Part shown: piece after piece, positions 42,788-52,405 of the stretch | How positions within the stretch are numbered: the first letter of the stretch is position 1 | Layout of the letters: every line of letters begins with the position of its first letter | Source of the DNA: Ruminococcaceae bacterium UBA4871 | GTDB taxonomy: Bacteria; Bacillota; Clostridia; Oscillospirales; Acutalibacteraceae | Direction: 5' to 3' | DNA length: 64,000 nt | Assembly: GCA_002399445.1 (NCBI GenBank) | Contig: DHDR01000031.1 | Coordinates: 17,026-81,025 of the forward strand | Notes under the pieces: model-generated | Databases searched by the model: none | What the model saw: only the letters and a program-made list of their open reading frames with translations | What the model was told of the DNA's origin: nothing | Program-made: the position numbers and the translations under genes

Positions 42788-44302
42788 ATGCTTGAAAAAG
42801 TTGATCTGAAAAAAAGAGTTTCAAAAGAAGATTATAAAAAGCAAGTGAAACCCCTGCAGACGGCCCTGACGGCTTTGGATGCACCCATTAAAACAGCCGG
42901 CCTGCCCGTAATTATTCTGTTTGAAGGGTGGAGTGCAGCAGGAAAAGGGGATGCCATCTCTCATTTGATTTTAAACTTTGACCCGCGTTGGTTTTCGGTT
43001 GTGAACATTCAGCCCCCCACAGAGCTGGAACGGCGTGAACCAGCCATGTGGCGTTACTGGCTCACTCTGCCGAAAGCGGGCCAGCTTTCCATCATGGACC
43101 GCTCCTGGTATCAGGAAGTCGGCGTGCTGCGTCTGGAAGACGAGGTGGATGACCTGACTAACCTGCGGCATATGGATGAAATTAACAGTTTTGAACGTGG
43201 TCTTACCGATAACGGTTATTTGATTATAAAATTCTTTCTGCATATTTCCCAGAAAGAACAGAAGGCTCGTCTGGAAAAACTGGACGACAGCAAAAATACT
43301 GAGTGGCGCGTAACGTCGAAAGACTGGCGCCGGTGCAGACAATATGATAAATACTGTGATGTTTTTGATCAAATGCTGGAATATACGAATACACCGAATG
43401 CTCCGTGGCATATTGTTTCCGGCATGAATGAAGAAGCGCGTACACTCGATATCTTCCGTATTGTAAAAGAATCAGTAGAATCGGCGCTAAAGCTTCAAAC
43501 AGAAAAGGCTGCTCTTCCACCCTCGGAATCCCACACGATTCCGCCCAGTCAAGAGCATTTGGTTTCCATGCCAAAACTTTCAGAGATTAATCTCAACAAA
43601 AATTTAGACAAAGGAAAATACAAAAAGCAGCTGCAAAAGGAGCAGGAGCGTCTTGCGAATCTGCATAATAAAGTTTATCTGAAAAAAATTCCTGTCATTA
43701 TCGCATATGAAGGATGGGATGCAGCCGGAAAAGGCGGAAATATTAAGCGTGTTTCTGAAGCGCTGGACCCGCGCGGATATGAAGTCGTTCCCATTGCCGC
43801 TCCGACAAAGGAAGAAAAAAGCCGCCATTATTTGTGGCGATTCTGGAAAGCCCTTCCGAAAAGCGGGCATGTCGCCATCTTTGACCGCACATGGTACGGC
43901 CGCGTCCTGGTGGAACGGATTGAAGGTTTCTGCTCCGCGGAAGACTGGCAGCGTGCCTATCGGGAAATTAATGAATTTGAGCGGCAGCTCTATGACTGGG
44001 GTGCTGTGATTGTGAAATTCTGGCTCCAAATCAGTCCGGAGGAGCAGCTTCGGCGTTTTAAAGAGCGTGAGGAAACCCCTGCCAAGCAATGGAAAATCAC
44101 AGACGATGATTGGCGAAACCGTGACAAATGGCCACAGTATGAAATTGCCGTCAATGACATGTTCCAGCACACATCCACTGACTTTGCTCCCTGGCATATC
44201 ATTGAGGGAAATGACAAGAAGTACGCACGTGTCAAAACTTTAAAGCTGATTAACGAAGCTATTGAAAAACGTTTGGCAGAGGGCAAAAAGCATCACCGCT
44301 AA
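42788..44302 (+). CDS. tandem-domain polyphosphate kinase 2 (polyphosphate:AMP phosphotransferase type)
   Basis: 504 residues from ATG 42788, with AGGAGG eight bases upstream. Two PPK2 domains in tandem: the first about 20-230 with Walker A GWSAAGKGD (47-55) and DRSWY (104-108), the second about 275-495 with GWDAAGKGG (309-317) and DRTWYGR (366-372). Two-domain PPK2 enzymes known as Pap phosphorylate AMP to ADP with polyphosphate. Both P-loops keep the lysine; the first domain lacks the R of DRTWYGR, having DRSWYQE, which suggests the second carries the activity. A terminator follows. Confidence 0.87.
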   Translation: MLEKVDLKKRVSKEDYKKQVKPLQTALTALDAPIKTAGLPVIILFEGWSAAGKGDAISHLILNFDPRWFSVVNIQPPTELERREPAMWRYWLTLPKAGQLSIMDRSWYQEVGVLRLEDEVDDLTNLRHMDEINSFERGLTDNGYLIIKFFLHISQKEQKARLEKLDDSKNTEWRVTSKDWRRCRQYDKYCDVFDQMLEYTNTPNAPWHIVSGMNEEARTLDIFRIVKESVESALKLQTEKAALPPSESHTIPPSQEHLVSMPKLSEINLNKNLDKGKYKKQLQKEQERLANLHNKVYLKKIPVIIAYEGWDAAGKGGNIKRVSEALDPRGYEVVPIAAPTKEEKSRHYLWRFWKALPKSGHVAIFDRTWYGRVLVERIEGFCSAEDWQRAYREINEFERQLYDWGAVIVKFWLQISPEEQLRRFKEREETPAKQWKITDDDWRNRDKWPQYEIAVNDMFQHTSTDFAPWHIIEGNDKKYARVKTLKLINEAIEKRLAEGKKHHR

Positions 44303-44303
44303 T

Positions 44304-44340
44304 AAAAAATATCTCCGGTTGTTTCCGGAGATATTTTTTT
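44304..44340. terminator. bidirectional terminator between the PPK2 and ThrE genes
   Basis: Stem 44304-44318 pairs with 44325-44339 around TTGTTT; A-rich on one side and T-rich on the other, so it can stop the converging PPK2 and ThrE transcripts. Confidence 0.88.
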
Positions 44341-44393
44341 ATTTTAGTGTTAATTAAAAATTTTAGCAATCAATACCGTGTCCAATCCTGACT

Positions 44394-44867
44394 TCAGAAC
44401 CGCCCAGAAGAGCACTTGGGGGCATCTGCCCTTTTCTGCCTATGAATCGTTACCGTAAGCCGGACTGTAGAAGATACCAGCAAAACTCCCAGTGCCAGTG
44501 CTCCGGCAATTGCAAATGTGTGCAGGCCGACACTCACAAACCGGCCTGTATTACCGGATACTGCATACTCCATCGCATGATAAATGCCACCGCCCGGAAC
44601 CATTGGCAGCATGGAAATCAGCAAGAAACCCGTGGCGGGACTCTTATTGACTCTGGCCATAATTTCTGAATAAACGGAAATTGCAAGAGACGCCATAAAA
44701 TACTGAAAAATGTCATGGTTGACAAAGCCAAAAAGCAGATAAACACTCCAACCAATCGCTCCGCCTAAAGAAGCCCAAACCATTTTCCAGCCCCGCATAT
44801 TTACGCATAAACAGTAAGCAATGCAGGCTACGAAACTGAAAAAACTCGCCAGCAAAATCTTCAGCAT
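44394..44867 (-). CDS. threonine/serine exporter, small subunit (ThrE_2 domain)
   Basis: 157 residues, four membrane segments. Contains the MLPMVPGGGIYHAMEY loop typical of the DUF3815/ThrE_2 family. Together with the upstream gene it matches the split form of the ThrE exporter; whether it exports threonine and serine here is inference from the family. It starts three bases after the stop of the larger subunit. Confidence 0.85.
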   Translation of the reverse strand: MLKILLASFFSFVACIAYCLCVNMRGWKMVWASLGGAIGWSVYLLFGFVNHDIFQYFMASLAISVYSEIMARVNKSPATGFLLISMLPMVPGGGIYHAMEYAVSGNTGRFVSVGLHTFAIAGALALGVLLVSSTVRLTVTIHRQKRADAPKCSSGRF

Positions 44868-44870
44868 CCG

Positions 44871-45635
44871 TCACACTCCCCACAGGGTCCTGGTGAAAAT
44901 CATGGCAGCACCAACGCCCAGTGCAATTGCCATTGCAACCAGAAGGCTTTCCACGAAACGCAGCATACCGGAAAGGTAGTCTGCCGAAAGAATATCCCGC
45001 ATAAAACTGGTGATGGCAATCCCCGGCACCAGATTCATGACGCTTCCAATAATCATGCGGTCCGCATTCAGATACGGGTCAAAATGGGCTGCCACAAAGC
45101 AGACTAAACCAATTACCGCACTTTCAAGAATGGTCGAAAAGAAAGAATTCGCACGGTACCGCTGAAAGAAATCCTGTATCCAGAAAACCAGCACGCCTGT
45201 CAGCCCGCTGACCACAGCATCAGCGGCATTGCCCCCGTAAAACAACGTAAATGCAAACGCAACGCCGGTAAAACCAAGTGCTTTCAGTGATTTGGAATTT
45301 CCAATATCATGTTCAATACTGCCGATTTCTGACCGTAATTTAGAAATTGGGGGGCACTGTTTGCAGGCCCGCCGGCAAAGGGAATTTAAACGGTCAATTT
45401 TTCCAAGGTCAATACAGCGGTCATCCACTCTGCAGATTCGCGTAATGGGAACGCCGTCGGGACGACATACTGTCACATTGATGCAAGTTGTCAATGCGAA
45501 AATATGACTTTTTTCCACTCCATAGGCATGGAAAAGCAAGTGCATGGATTCTTCTGCGCGGTAAATCTCCGCACCGTATTTCACAAGCAGCCGACCAATT
45601 TCTGTTCCTACAAAAACCAGTTCATTGTAATCCAT
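44871..45635 (-). CDS. threonine/serine exporter, large subunit (ThrE_1 domain)
   Basis: 254 residues from the ATG at 45635, preceded by GGAGG. The N-terminal about 110 residues are soluble (MDYNELVFVGTEIGRLLVKYGAEIYRAEE), followed by about five membrane segments with NLVPGIAITSFMRDIL. The family exports Thr/Ser by proton motive force. Tightly linked to the small subunit and to the zinc-ribbon gene, 22 bases upstream. Confidence 0.87.
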   Translation of the reverse strand: MDYNELVFVGTEIGRLLVKYGAEIYRAEESMHLLFHAYGVEKSHIFALTTCINVTVCRPDGVPITRICRVDDRCIDLGKIDRLNSLCRRACKQCPPISKLRSEIGSIEHDIGNSKSLKALGFTGVAFAFTLFYGGNAADAVVSGLTGVLVFWIQDFFQRYRANSFFSTILESAVIGLVCFVAAHFDPYLNADRMIIGSVMNLVPGIAITSFMRDILSADYLSGMLRFVESLLVAMAIALGVGAAMIFTRTLWGV

Positions 45636-45657
45636 AACTATCCTCCAGCACAAGCCT

Positions 45658-46317
45658 TTACAAATGAAGCCGCCGCCGCAGTTCTTCTTTAACATGTCTG
45701 CCCCTGAAAATCAACATGGCCGCAAGCATCATTAGGCTGACTCCCACACACAGCAGGCTTGGCAGCAAAACGGTGATGCAGCCTGTCAATAACAGCATCA
45801 GCTGCACAATTCCAAGCAGAGCATCCACCAATAAGTATACAATCAAACTTCCCGACGGAACACTAAACAAACGAAACATAAAAACCAGCGTTACCATCGC
45901 ACCCATGCAGACAATGGGTATGACAAAATTAATGCTCCATGCATGCCAGCCTGTCACATAATCCCACAAAACACTGAGAGCGGAAACCAGAAAGACCTCC
46001 CACACCAACGTTTTGGGAACATTTCGCTGTTTATAAAGGGCCAGCCCTAATGTAAGCCACATGCAAAGCACACCGCCAAGTACGAACAGGCTCCATGGCC
46101 CGTACTGCCGATTCAGAAAGTTCAGCAGCAGACACACAATGCAAGCCGACACACTTGCCAGCGCAAGGATGGAAATCCAAAGCCGACGCTGCCGGTGCCC
46201 ATCCGGCAATTCTGGAAATCCGCTCGGTTCCGGCTCCCCCTGCAGAACTGCATTGCACAGCGGGCAGCGTTCCCGGTCACCGCGCACACTGACTTTGCAT
46301 TTTTCGCAGTATTTCAT
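45658..46317 (-). CDS. zinc-ribbon membrane protein (DUF6320-like)
   Basis: 219 residues. The N-terminal zinc ribbon uses C4, C7, C18 and C21 (CEKC and CPLC), then about six hydrophobic segments from residue 45 to 205, with a short basic end (KEELRRRLH). No catalytic motif. In this window it is in the same run as a condensation-fold protein and an HSL hydrolase, 18 bases after the former. Product role unknown. Confidence 0.75.
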   Translation of the reverse strand: MKYCEKCKVSVRGDRERCPLCNAVLQGEPEPSGFPELPDGHRQRRLWISILALASVSACIVCLLLNFLNRQYGPWSLFVLGGVLCMWLTLGLALYKQRNVPKTLVWEVFLVSALSVLWDYVTGWHAWSINFVIPIVCMGAMVTLVFMFRLFSVPSGSLIVYLLVDALLGIVQLMLLLTGCITVLLPSLLCVGVSLMMLAAMLIFRGRHVKEELRRRLHL

Positions 46318-46335
46318 AAATATGCTCCCTATGGA

Positions 46336-47604
46336 TTAATTATCCTCAAAAAAATCTGTATCAATTTCCACCGGTATCCCCATATTTGTCAGCGAACGAA
46401 AAAAATTCTTTTGAATTTCTGTGTTCAAAAAAGCAGAGGAAAAACTGAGCGTCATTTTCTCCTCATAAGTCAAACAGCACATCTGCACTTTCTGCGTACT
46501 GATGAATACCTCAAATTTCTCAATGTAGGGCCGCAGTTCTGCCGGCATATGCACAATACCAATATTAGAGACCGCACTGGTTTCTTTGCGAGTCTCCAAA
46601 TAACTTCCCAAACGCATAACCCCATCTTTCACAGAAAGGATCATTGCACGAGCCAGTGGATTTTCAATCAGCATGATGTACTGGTTCACCCGATACTGCA
46701 GCTCCTCCGGAGAGAGTCCAGCTTTAAACTGCTGATCCAATTTTGCAAGAATGCTTTTCAGACTTCCGTCTCCCTGTGAAAAGTCGTACCCCACATCCAT
46801 AACCCCAAAAAAGTTGCGTGCGGAAGCAGACCGAAAATGATTGCGCAGGTTGATTGGCACTGCAAGCACAATCGGACGACTGACATCTTTTACGGGCATC
46901 TCTTTTCGGATTGCCAGAATGACCAGCGCGCAAATCAGCTCCGTAAGGCTGGTCCCATAAGAGTGGCTGACATTCAGTAACTGTTTTGTCGGGACAGTCC
47001 CCACAATAACATTCAGCCGATAGTCCATCGTCCGCATTCCACGCAGCCGGTAAACGGTCTTATGAACCTTTTTAATTTTCGGTAGTTTCTGATAGTTGGC
47101 ATAACGTGCAAAGCTGTCATCCATGCTCTGGCTCTCACTGGCATCATAGTCCAGTCCCGACAGTCCGCCAAGCGCTTCCGGATGCACACGTTTCAAATAG
47201 CGAAAAATGAGTACCCGTAAAAAATGCATAGCACCGGTCCCATCGGAAATTGCATGAAACACTTCCAAATTAACCCTGCAGCCAAAATAGGTAACTTCAA
47301 ACAAAAGATTGGATACATCCTTGTCATACAGCTGTGAGCAGGGTGATTTGTATTCGCGCTGGACTACCGGCATTTTGTCTGTGTCTTCAAGGTAATACCA
47401 GAAAAGCCCGCGCTTAATAATCGTTTGAAAACCGGGAAAAGAGCCAAGTGTCTGGTCGAGCGCCTCCTGCAGTTTCTGCGGCTGAACCGGCTCCTTCAAT
47501 TCACAAACGAAGCGAAAAACCTTTGTATCCCTCTGCCCGCTGGTACAGGGGAAAATTTTTGCTGCTGTATCAAGACCTGTCCACTGGAATTTTCGGTGAC
47601 TCAT
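46336..47604 (-). CDS. condensation-fold acyltransferase-like protein
   Basis: 422 residues. The HxxxDG motif H117-A-I-S-D121-G places it in the condensation/alcohol acetyltransferase fold (CoA- or carrier-dependent acyltransferases). A second fold half with structural motifs in VPINLRNHFRSASARNFFGV (the channel side) is visible. No carrier or adenylation domain is attached, so it is not a normal NRPS part. Next to a hydrolase and zinc-ribbon protein; it may acylate a lipid, peptide or polyol (inference). Confidence 0.78.
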   Translation of the reverse strand: MSHRKFQWTGLDTAAKIFPCTSGQRDTKVFRFVCELKEPVQPQKLQEALDQTLGSFPGFQTIIKRGLFWYYLEDTDKMPVVQREYKSPCSQLYDKDVSNLLFEVTYFGCRVNLEVFHAISDGTGAMHFLRVLIFRYLKRVHPEALGGLSGLDYDASESQSMDDSFARYANYQKLPKIKKVHKTVYRLRGMRTMDYRLNVIVGTVPTKQLLNVSHSYGTSLTELICALVILAIRKEMPVKDVSRPIVLAVPINLRNHFRSASARNFFGVMDVGYDFSQGDGSLKSILAKLDQQFKAGLSPEELQYRVNQYIMLIENPLARAMILSVKDGVMRLGSYLETRKETSAVSNIGIVHMPAELRPYIEKFEVFISTQKVQMCCLTYEEKMTLSFSSAFLNTEIQKNFFRSLTNMGIPVEIDTDFFEDN

Positions 47605-47629
47605 TTTTCTTCACCTCCGTGCAGGAATA

Positions 47630-48559
47630 TCAGCGGATACTTAAAAATTCATTGATATATTGATAGGCTGCCTTCACAGGAGCCGGCATCCCAATTAAGG
47701 AAAAAAAGCCATGCATGCAATCCCGAATCCGGCGAATTCGCACTTTTCCACCTGCTTCCGCCAGACGCCGTCCATATTCCTCTCCTTCATCCCGCAGCGG
47801 ATCATATTCGGCACTGAGGATCAGGGTGGCCGGCTGACAGGAAAAGTCTTTTGCCAGCAGCGGGGCAAAATAGGGATTGTGCAAATCCTGATCACTGCTT
47901 TTGTAAAGATTAATGTAATCCTCTACCCGCTGTGCGGTCAGCATATTATCTTGGCCGTTGGAACGGATAGATTCAAAAGGAGATGTTTGGGGATTATGAT
48001 CATACCACAGACTCGGATAAAGCAGAATTTGACGGGCAGGCAGGATGGCACCACGGTCTCTGGTCATCAAAGAAACGGCCGCCGCTAAATTCCCGCCGGC
48101 AGAATCCCCAATCAGCGTCACATCACTTGCCGTAAAACCAAAGTCCGCGACTTCCTGAAAAACGGTCTGCACTGCCGTATAGCAGTCGTGCAGGCCAGCA
48201 GGAAACGGGTGTTCCGGAGCAAGGCGGTAATCCACACTGATGACTGTATATTGAATCATGCGCGTCATCAGGACACAGACATCATTGTAAGAATCAATGT
48301 CTCCGCTCACCCAGCCGCCGCCATGAAAGAAAATGAGCAGACCGCCGGAAGTGCCACTGGGAGAAAAGATACGGACTGGGACCTCATGGTTGCCGCAGCG
48401 AATGACGTGGTTCCAAGGACGGTATGCAGGTTTCAGCAGCGGCAGATGCGCTGCCCGTGTAAAATTACGAACTAATTGATACTCTTTCTTAATATTCACC
48501 TTTGCAGCGTTTCTGGTCAGTGCTGCTATGACAAAACGCATCGGTTTTGACAATGCCAT
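47630..48559 (-). CDS. alpha/beta hydrolase, hormone-sensitive-lipase family
   Basis: 309 residues. Oxyanion motif HGGGW (79-83), nucleophile S153 in GDSAGGN, catalytic D253 in YDPLRDEG and H283 in CMHGF. HSL-family enzymes are carboxylesterases for short acyl esters. A basic N-terminal region (1-40) may attach to the membrane. Sits 25 bases before the condensation gene in the same run. Confidence 0.9.
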   Translation of the reverse strand: MALSKPMRFVIAALTRNAAKVNIKKEYQLVRNFTRAAHLPLLKPAYRPWNHVIRCGNHEVPVRIFSPSGTSGGLLIFFHGGGWVSGDIDSYNDVCVLMTRMIQYTVISVDYRLAPEHPFPAGLHDCYTAVQTVFQEVADFGFTASDVTLIGDSAGGNLAAAVSLMTRDRGAILPARQILLYPSLWYDHNPQTSPFESIRSNGQDNMLTAQRVEDYINLYKSSDQDLHNPYFAPLLAKDFSCQPATLILSAEYDPLRDEGEEYGRRLAEAGGKVRIRRIRDCMHGFFSLIGMPAPVKAAYQYINEFLSIR

Positions 48560-48587
48560 ACGGCTCCTCCTTCTTCGGGATAAAAGC

Positions 48588-50126
48588 TTACAGGTGGTGT
48601 TTCAGCGGCTGATCGGCCGGCCGCATCCGCAGCGGCTTTGGCAGATATTTATCGAGATCAGGTCGGACCTCACGGTGCTGCGATGGGTCTTTTGAAGCGG
48701 AAATCCGCCCTGTCCGTCCGGTTTTGACGTGCTGCAAAACCGGCTTTTGCTTCTTTGGAAGCGGCTTTGCCTGCTTTTTCGGCCACTGTGCGTGGTCTGC
48801 CGACGGCTGTGCATAACGGTTTCCTCGTTTTTGTGGTTGATGAGTGGAAGCCTTCCTCTGCTGCGGCTGTTTTGTGCTGCTTTTCCCTCGATGGGCCTGC
48901 ACAGACTTCTGCTGACGGCGTTCCCTTGCCGCCTTCGCATCCTTCTGACGTTCCAGCTGTTTTTGCCGCTGTTCTTCTTTCGTCATGGGAACCAGTTCCC
49001 GCATAGGATAAGGATGTTCCTTAATTTCCGGAATCTCTTGTCGAATCAGCCTCTGAATATGCTGAAAATTTGCTTTTTCATTGATACTGCAGAAAGAAAG
49101 CGCAGTGCCGCTGTGTCCCGCACGTGCAGTGCGTCCAATGCGGTGTACATATGTTTCCGGTACTTCCGGTATATCGTAATTGATTACGTGTGAAATTTCC
49201 TCGATATCAATTCCGCGGGCCGCAATATCCGTTGCCACCAAAACACGCACCTGATGGTTCCGGAACTTCGACAGTGCAGCCTGCCGTGCATTTTGCGTTT
49301 TATCCCCGTGAATCGCCGCTGCAGAAATGTTTGCGTGGGTAAGGTCACGCACGACACGGTCTGCCCCGTGTTTTGTGCGGGTAAAAACCAGTGCAGAAGA
49401 AATACGCGGGTCTTTTAAAACCCAGACCAGCAGCCGGCATTTGTTGCTCTTATCCACATAATAAACACTCTGGTCGATTCTTTCAACTGTTGTGGCAGGC
49501 GGCGTAATGCTGATTTTAACCGGGTTCTGCAAAATACCGGCTACCAGCGTGCGGATTTCCTTCGGCAGTGTCGCACTGAACATCAGATTCTGCCGCTTCT
49601 GCGGCAGCTGGGAAATCACGCGCTTTACATCGTGAATAAAGCCCATATCCAGCATCCGGTCTGCTTCATCCAGCACAAAAATTTCAACTTGTGAAAGATC
49701 AATGTAGCCTTGATTGACAAGATCATTGAGCCTGCCCGGGGTTGCCACTAACACATCTGCCCCCTGCCGCAGGCTTTTGACCTGTCCTGCTTGATTGACA
49801 CCGCCAAACACGACACAACAGTTTTGATGCAGGCCTTTCCCATACTCCCGAAAATTGTCGAAAATTTGGATTGCCAATTCTCTGGTCGGTGTCAGGACAA
49901 GTGTACGGACGGGCCTGCCGTCCACTGGATTTTCCTCCAGATGCTGTAGGATCGGCACTGCAAAAGCAGCTGTTTTCCCGGTACCCGTTTGTGCACAGCC
50001 GAAAAGGTCACGCCCCTGCAGCACCTGTGGAATCGCCTCCTGCTGAATAGGCGTGGGGGTTTTGTATCCTGCATGCTCCAGATTCCTGAGAATAGGCGGT
50101 ATGATCTTCAACGATTTAAAATCCAT
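48588..50126 (-). CDS. DEAD-box RNA helicase, RhlE-like
   Basis: 512 residues. Q motif TPTPIQQEAIP, Walker A QTGTGKT, DEAD, SAT and HRIGRTAR motifs are all present in the first about 370 residues. The last about 120 residues are Lys/Arg/Gln-rich, low complexity and likely bind RNA nonspecifically. It may act in ribosome biogenesis or mRNA decay in the cold. First gene of the run that ends in thrE; promoter at 50248-50276. Confidence 0.93.
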   Translation of the reverse strand: MDFKSLKIIPPILRNLEHAGYKTPTPIQQEAIPQVLQGRDLFGCAQTGTGKTAAFAVPILQHLEENPVDGRPVRTLVLTPTRELAIQIFDNFREYGKGLHQNCCVVFGGVNQAGQVKSLRQGADVLVATPGRLNDLVNQGYIDLSQVEIFVLDEADRMLDMGFIHDVKRVISQLPQKRQNLMFSATLPKEIRTLVAGILQNPVKISITPPATTVERIDQSVYYVDKSNKCRLLVWVLKDPRISSALVFTRTKHGADRVVRDLTHANISAAAIHGDKTQNARQAALSKFRNHQVRVLVATDIAARGIDIEEISHVINYDIPEVPETYVHRIGRTARAGHSGTALSFCSINEKANFQHIQRLIRQEIPEIKEHPYPMRELVPMTKEEQRQKQLERQKDAKAARERRQQKSVQAHRGKSSTKQPQQRKASTHQPQKRGNRYAQPSADHAQWPKKQAKPLPKKQKPVLQHVKTGRTGRISASKDPSQHREVRPDLDKYLPKPLRMRPADQPLKHHL

Positions 50127-50388
50127 ATAACTCTCTTTTCTAATTTCTTTCCTTCATCATAGTTCCTTGAACCGTTTGTCACAGAACGCCTTGATTTTCC
50201 CGGCTGCCTTGCATCCCATGCGTCGCAGAACATCTGCTTCCAAACTAATTATACCATGCTTCTTCACGCAAAACAAACAGGAACTGCCGCAGATTCCATT
50301 TTCCTTCCACTAACAGCCGCAAAAGGAATCGCATGGTAAAACAATTCTGTGGAAACTTCTCCATTAGCATAAAGCGCAAAAGCAATGG
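50127..50388. promoter_or_regulatory. spacer with helicase promoter
   Basis: Minus strand TTGTTT (50271-50276), 17-base spacer, TATAAT (50248-50253), giving a leader of about 115 bases to the helicase. The other part separates the phosphorylase stop; no terminator was found for the nucleoside operon here. Confidence 0.6.
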
Positions 50389-51714
50389 TTACTGCATGTA
50401 CTCCACACCTTCAGCCGTAACCCGAGCGTAGATAAGCGGCATGACAGCCGGAGCCGTTTCGCCGATTGTAACCGCGCCTTCAAAGAGCTGTTCTGCCGCT
50501 TTGCATTTTTCAACATCTGCCGCATAAAAGCGGGCAATCGGTTCCCCTTTCCGCACGCGGTCTCCGGTCTTTCTCAGCAGCACAATCCCTGCGCTGCTGT
50601 CAATTGAATCGTTTTTCTTTTCTCTGCCAGCCCCAAGCTCCACGGAGGCAATCCCACATTTTTCCGTATCCATTGCTGTGATAAAGCCGTCCCGCTGTGC
50701 CGGCACCTCTAATTCTGCACCGGCTTTTGCAAACGCATCCGGATTATCCAGAACGGTGGTATCCCCGCCCTGCGCGGCAGCCATCTCCTTGAATTTTGCA
50801 AAGCCTTGGCCATTTTCGATTTGTCCACGTGCCATTTCCCTGCATGCTGCGAGCTTACCCTTTCCGGCAAGGTACAGCATATTAGCCGCCAAGTCTAAAC
50901 AAACTTCTGTCAAGTCACTGGGGCCTTTCCCATGCAGGGTTTTGCATACTTCCTGAATCTCTAATGCGTTTCCAATATTATTGCCCAGCGGCCGATTCAT
51001 ATCCGTAATTAGTGCAGCCGTGCGGCGCCCCACCTGCTTGCCAATGTTCACCATTGCCTGTGCAAGACGAACGGAGTCTGCCACCGTCTTCATAAATGCA
51101 CCGCTTCCGGTTTTGACATCCAGCAAAATACAGTCCGCACCGGCCGCAATCTTTTTGCTCATAATGCTGGAAGCAATCAGCGGAATGGAATTGACGGTAG
51201 CTGTCACATCCCGCAGTGCATAAAGTTTTTTGTCCGCAGGTACTAGATTTCCCGTTTGGCCCACCACGCAGCAGCCAACTTTCTGCACAATCTCTAAAAA
51301 ACGTTTCTGCGTGAAGTCTGTGTGCAGACCGGGAATGGATTCCATTTTATCAATAGTTCCGCCGGTGTGACCTAAACCCCTGCCACTCATCTTGGCTACC
51401 CGCACACCGAGAGAGGCGACAATCGGCACGACAATCAGTGTGGTCTTATCCCCAACGCCTCCGGTGGAGTGTTTGTCGACCTTGATGCCGTCAATGGAAG
51501 ACAAATCGATCCTGTCGCCGGAACGGGCCATGCACATCGTCAGCTGCGCAGTTTCCTGAGGCGTCATGCCCCGCAGGAAAATCGCCATCAACAGGGCACT
51601 GGCCTGATAGTCCGGAATGTCCCCTTTTACATAGCCAGTAATAAAGAATTGAATTTCTTCATTGCTCAAAGTGCCGCCGTCCCGCTTTTTTGCAATAATA
51701 TCATACATGCGCAT
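50389..51714 (-). CDS. pdp: pyrimidine-nucleoside phosphorylase
   Basis: 441 residues. It splits uridine, deoxyuridine and thymidine with phosphate to base and (deoxy)ribose 1-phosphate. Conserved DKHSTGGVGDKTTLIV, the phosphate site KMSGRGLGHTGGT, and DVKTGSGAFM are present, and the C-terminal domain has the PDP lid (DGFITAMDTEKCG). It is last in the salvage unit after deoC. The first ATG gives MRMYDIIAKKRDG, fitting the family start. Confidence 0.94.
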   Translation of the reverse strand: MRMYDIIAKKRDGGTLSNEEIQFFITGYVKGDIPDYQASALLMAIFLRGMTPQETAQLTMCMARSGDRIDLSSIDGIKVDKHSTGGVGDKTTLIVVPIVASLGVRVAKMSGRGLGHTGGTIDKMESIPGLHTDFTQKRFLEIVQKVGCCVVGQTGNLVPADKKLYALRDVTATVNSIPLIASSIMSKKIAAGADCILLDVKTGSGAFMKTVADSVRLAQAMVNIGKQVGRRTAALITDMNRPLGNNIGNALEIQEVCKTLHGKGPSDLTEVCLDLAANMLYLAGKGKLAACREMARGQIENGQGFAKFKEMAAAQGGDTTVLDNPDAFAKAGAELEVPAQRDGFITAMDTEKCGIASVELGAGREKKNDSIDSSAGIVLLRKTGDRVRKGEPIARFYAADVEKCKAAEQLFEGAVTIGETAPAVMPLIYARVTAEGVEYMQ

Positions 51715-51739
51715 TCTCTAACTTCCCCTTTCTGATGTT

Positions 51740-52405
51740 TCAGCAGCCTTGGGATTCCTTTTGTTTAACAATTTTAACAATACGGCTGGTTCCAAGCCTG
51801 CTGGCACCCAGCTGCATGAATTTCTCTGCATCCTCCAAAGAAGCAATCCCGCCGGCTGCTTTAATCCGTACGTTTTTCCCAACAAATTTCTTAAACAGAG
51901 AAACATCCGCGAAAGTTGCCCCGTTTGCCGAAAATCCCGTGGATGTCTTGATAAAGTCTGCGCCGGATTCGGTAACGACTTCACACATGCGGATTTTTTC
52001 CTCTTCCGTGAGCAGGCAGGTCTCTAGAATCACTTTCAGAATATGGCCGCCACATGCCGCTTTGACCTGCCGGATTTCGGACAGGACTTTCTCATAAAGC
52101 CCATCTTTTACCCAGCCGATATTAATAACCATGTCAATCTCATCCGCGCCGTTTGCCAGCGCATCTCTTGTTTCAAAAACTTTTGTCGCAGTCGTGGAGT
52201 AACCGTTTGGAAAACCAATCACCGTGCAGACTGCCATGCGGTCCCCGACAAATTCCTTTGCCTGCTTCACATAACTTGCCGGAATACAGACGGAAGCCGT
52301 GTGGTAATGCATGGCATCCTCACAAATTTGCTGAATTTGCCCCCACGTTGCTTCCTGTTTTAACAGCGTATGATCAACAGCTCCCAGCAGTTTCTGCATA
52401 TCCAT
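51740..52405 (-). CDS. deoC: deoxyribose-phosphate aldolase
   Basis: 221 residues from the ATG at 52405, nine bases after AGAGG (ATG 52411 is too close). It splits deoxyribose 5-phosphate into glyceraldehyde 3-phosphate and acetaldehyde. The Schiff-base lysine is in FIKTSTGF, and KVILETCLLT and GVRIKAAGGI-like KNVRIKAAGGIASL blocks follow. It uses products of the phosphorylase and DeoB. Confidence 0.94.
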   Translation of the reverse strand: MDMQKLLGAVDHTLLKQEATWGQIQQICEDAMHYHTASVCIPASYVKQAKEFVGDRMAVCTVIGFPNGYSTTATKVFETRDALANGADEIDMVINIGWVKDGLYEKVLSEIRQVKAACGGHILKVILETCLLTEEEKIRMCEVVTESGADFIKTSTGFSANGATFADVSLFKKFVGKNVRIKAAGGIASLEDAEKFMQLGASRLGTSRIVKIVKQKESQGC

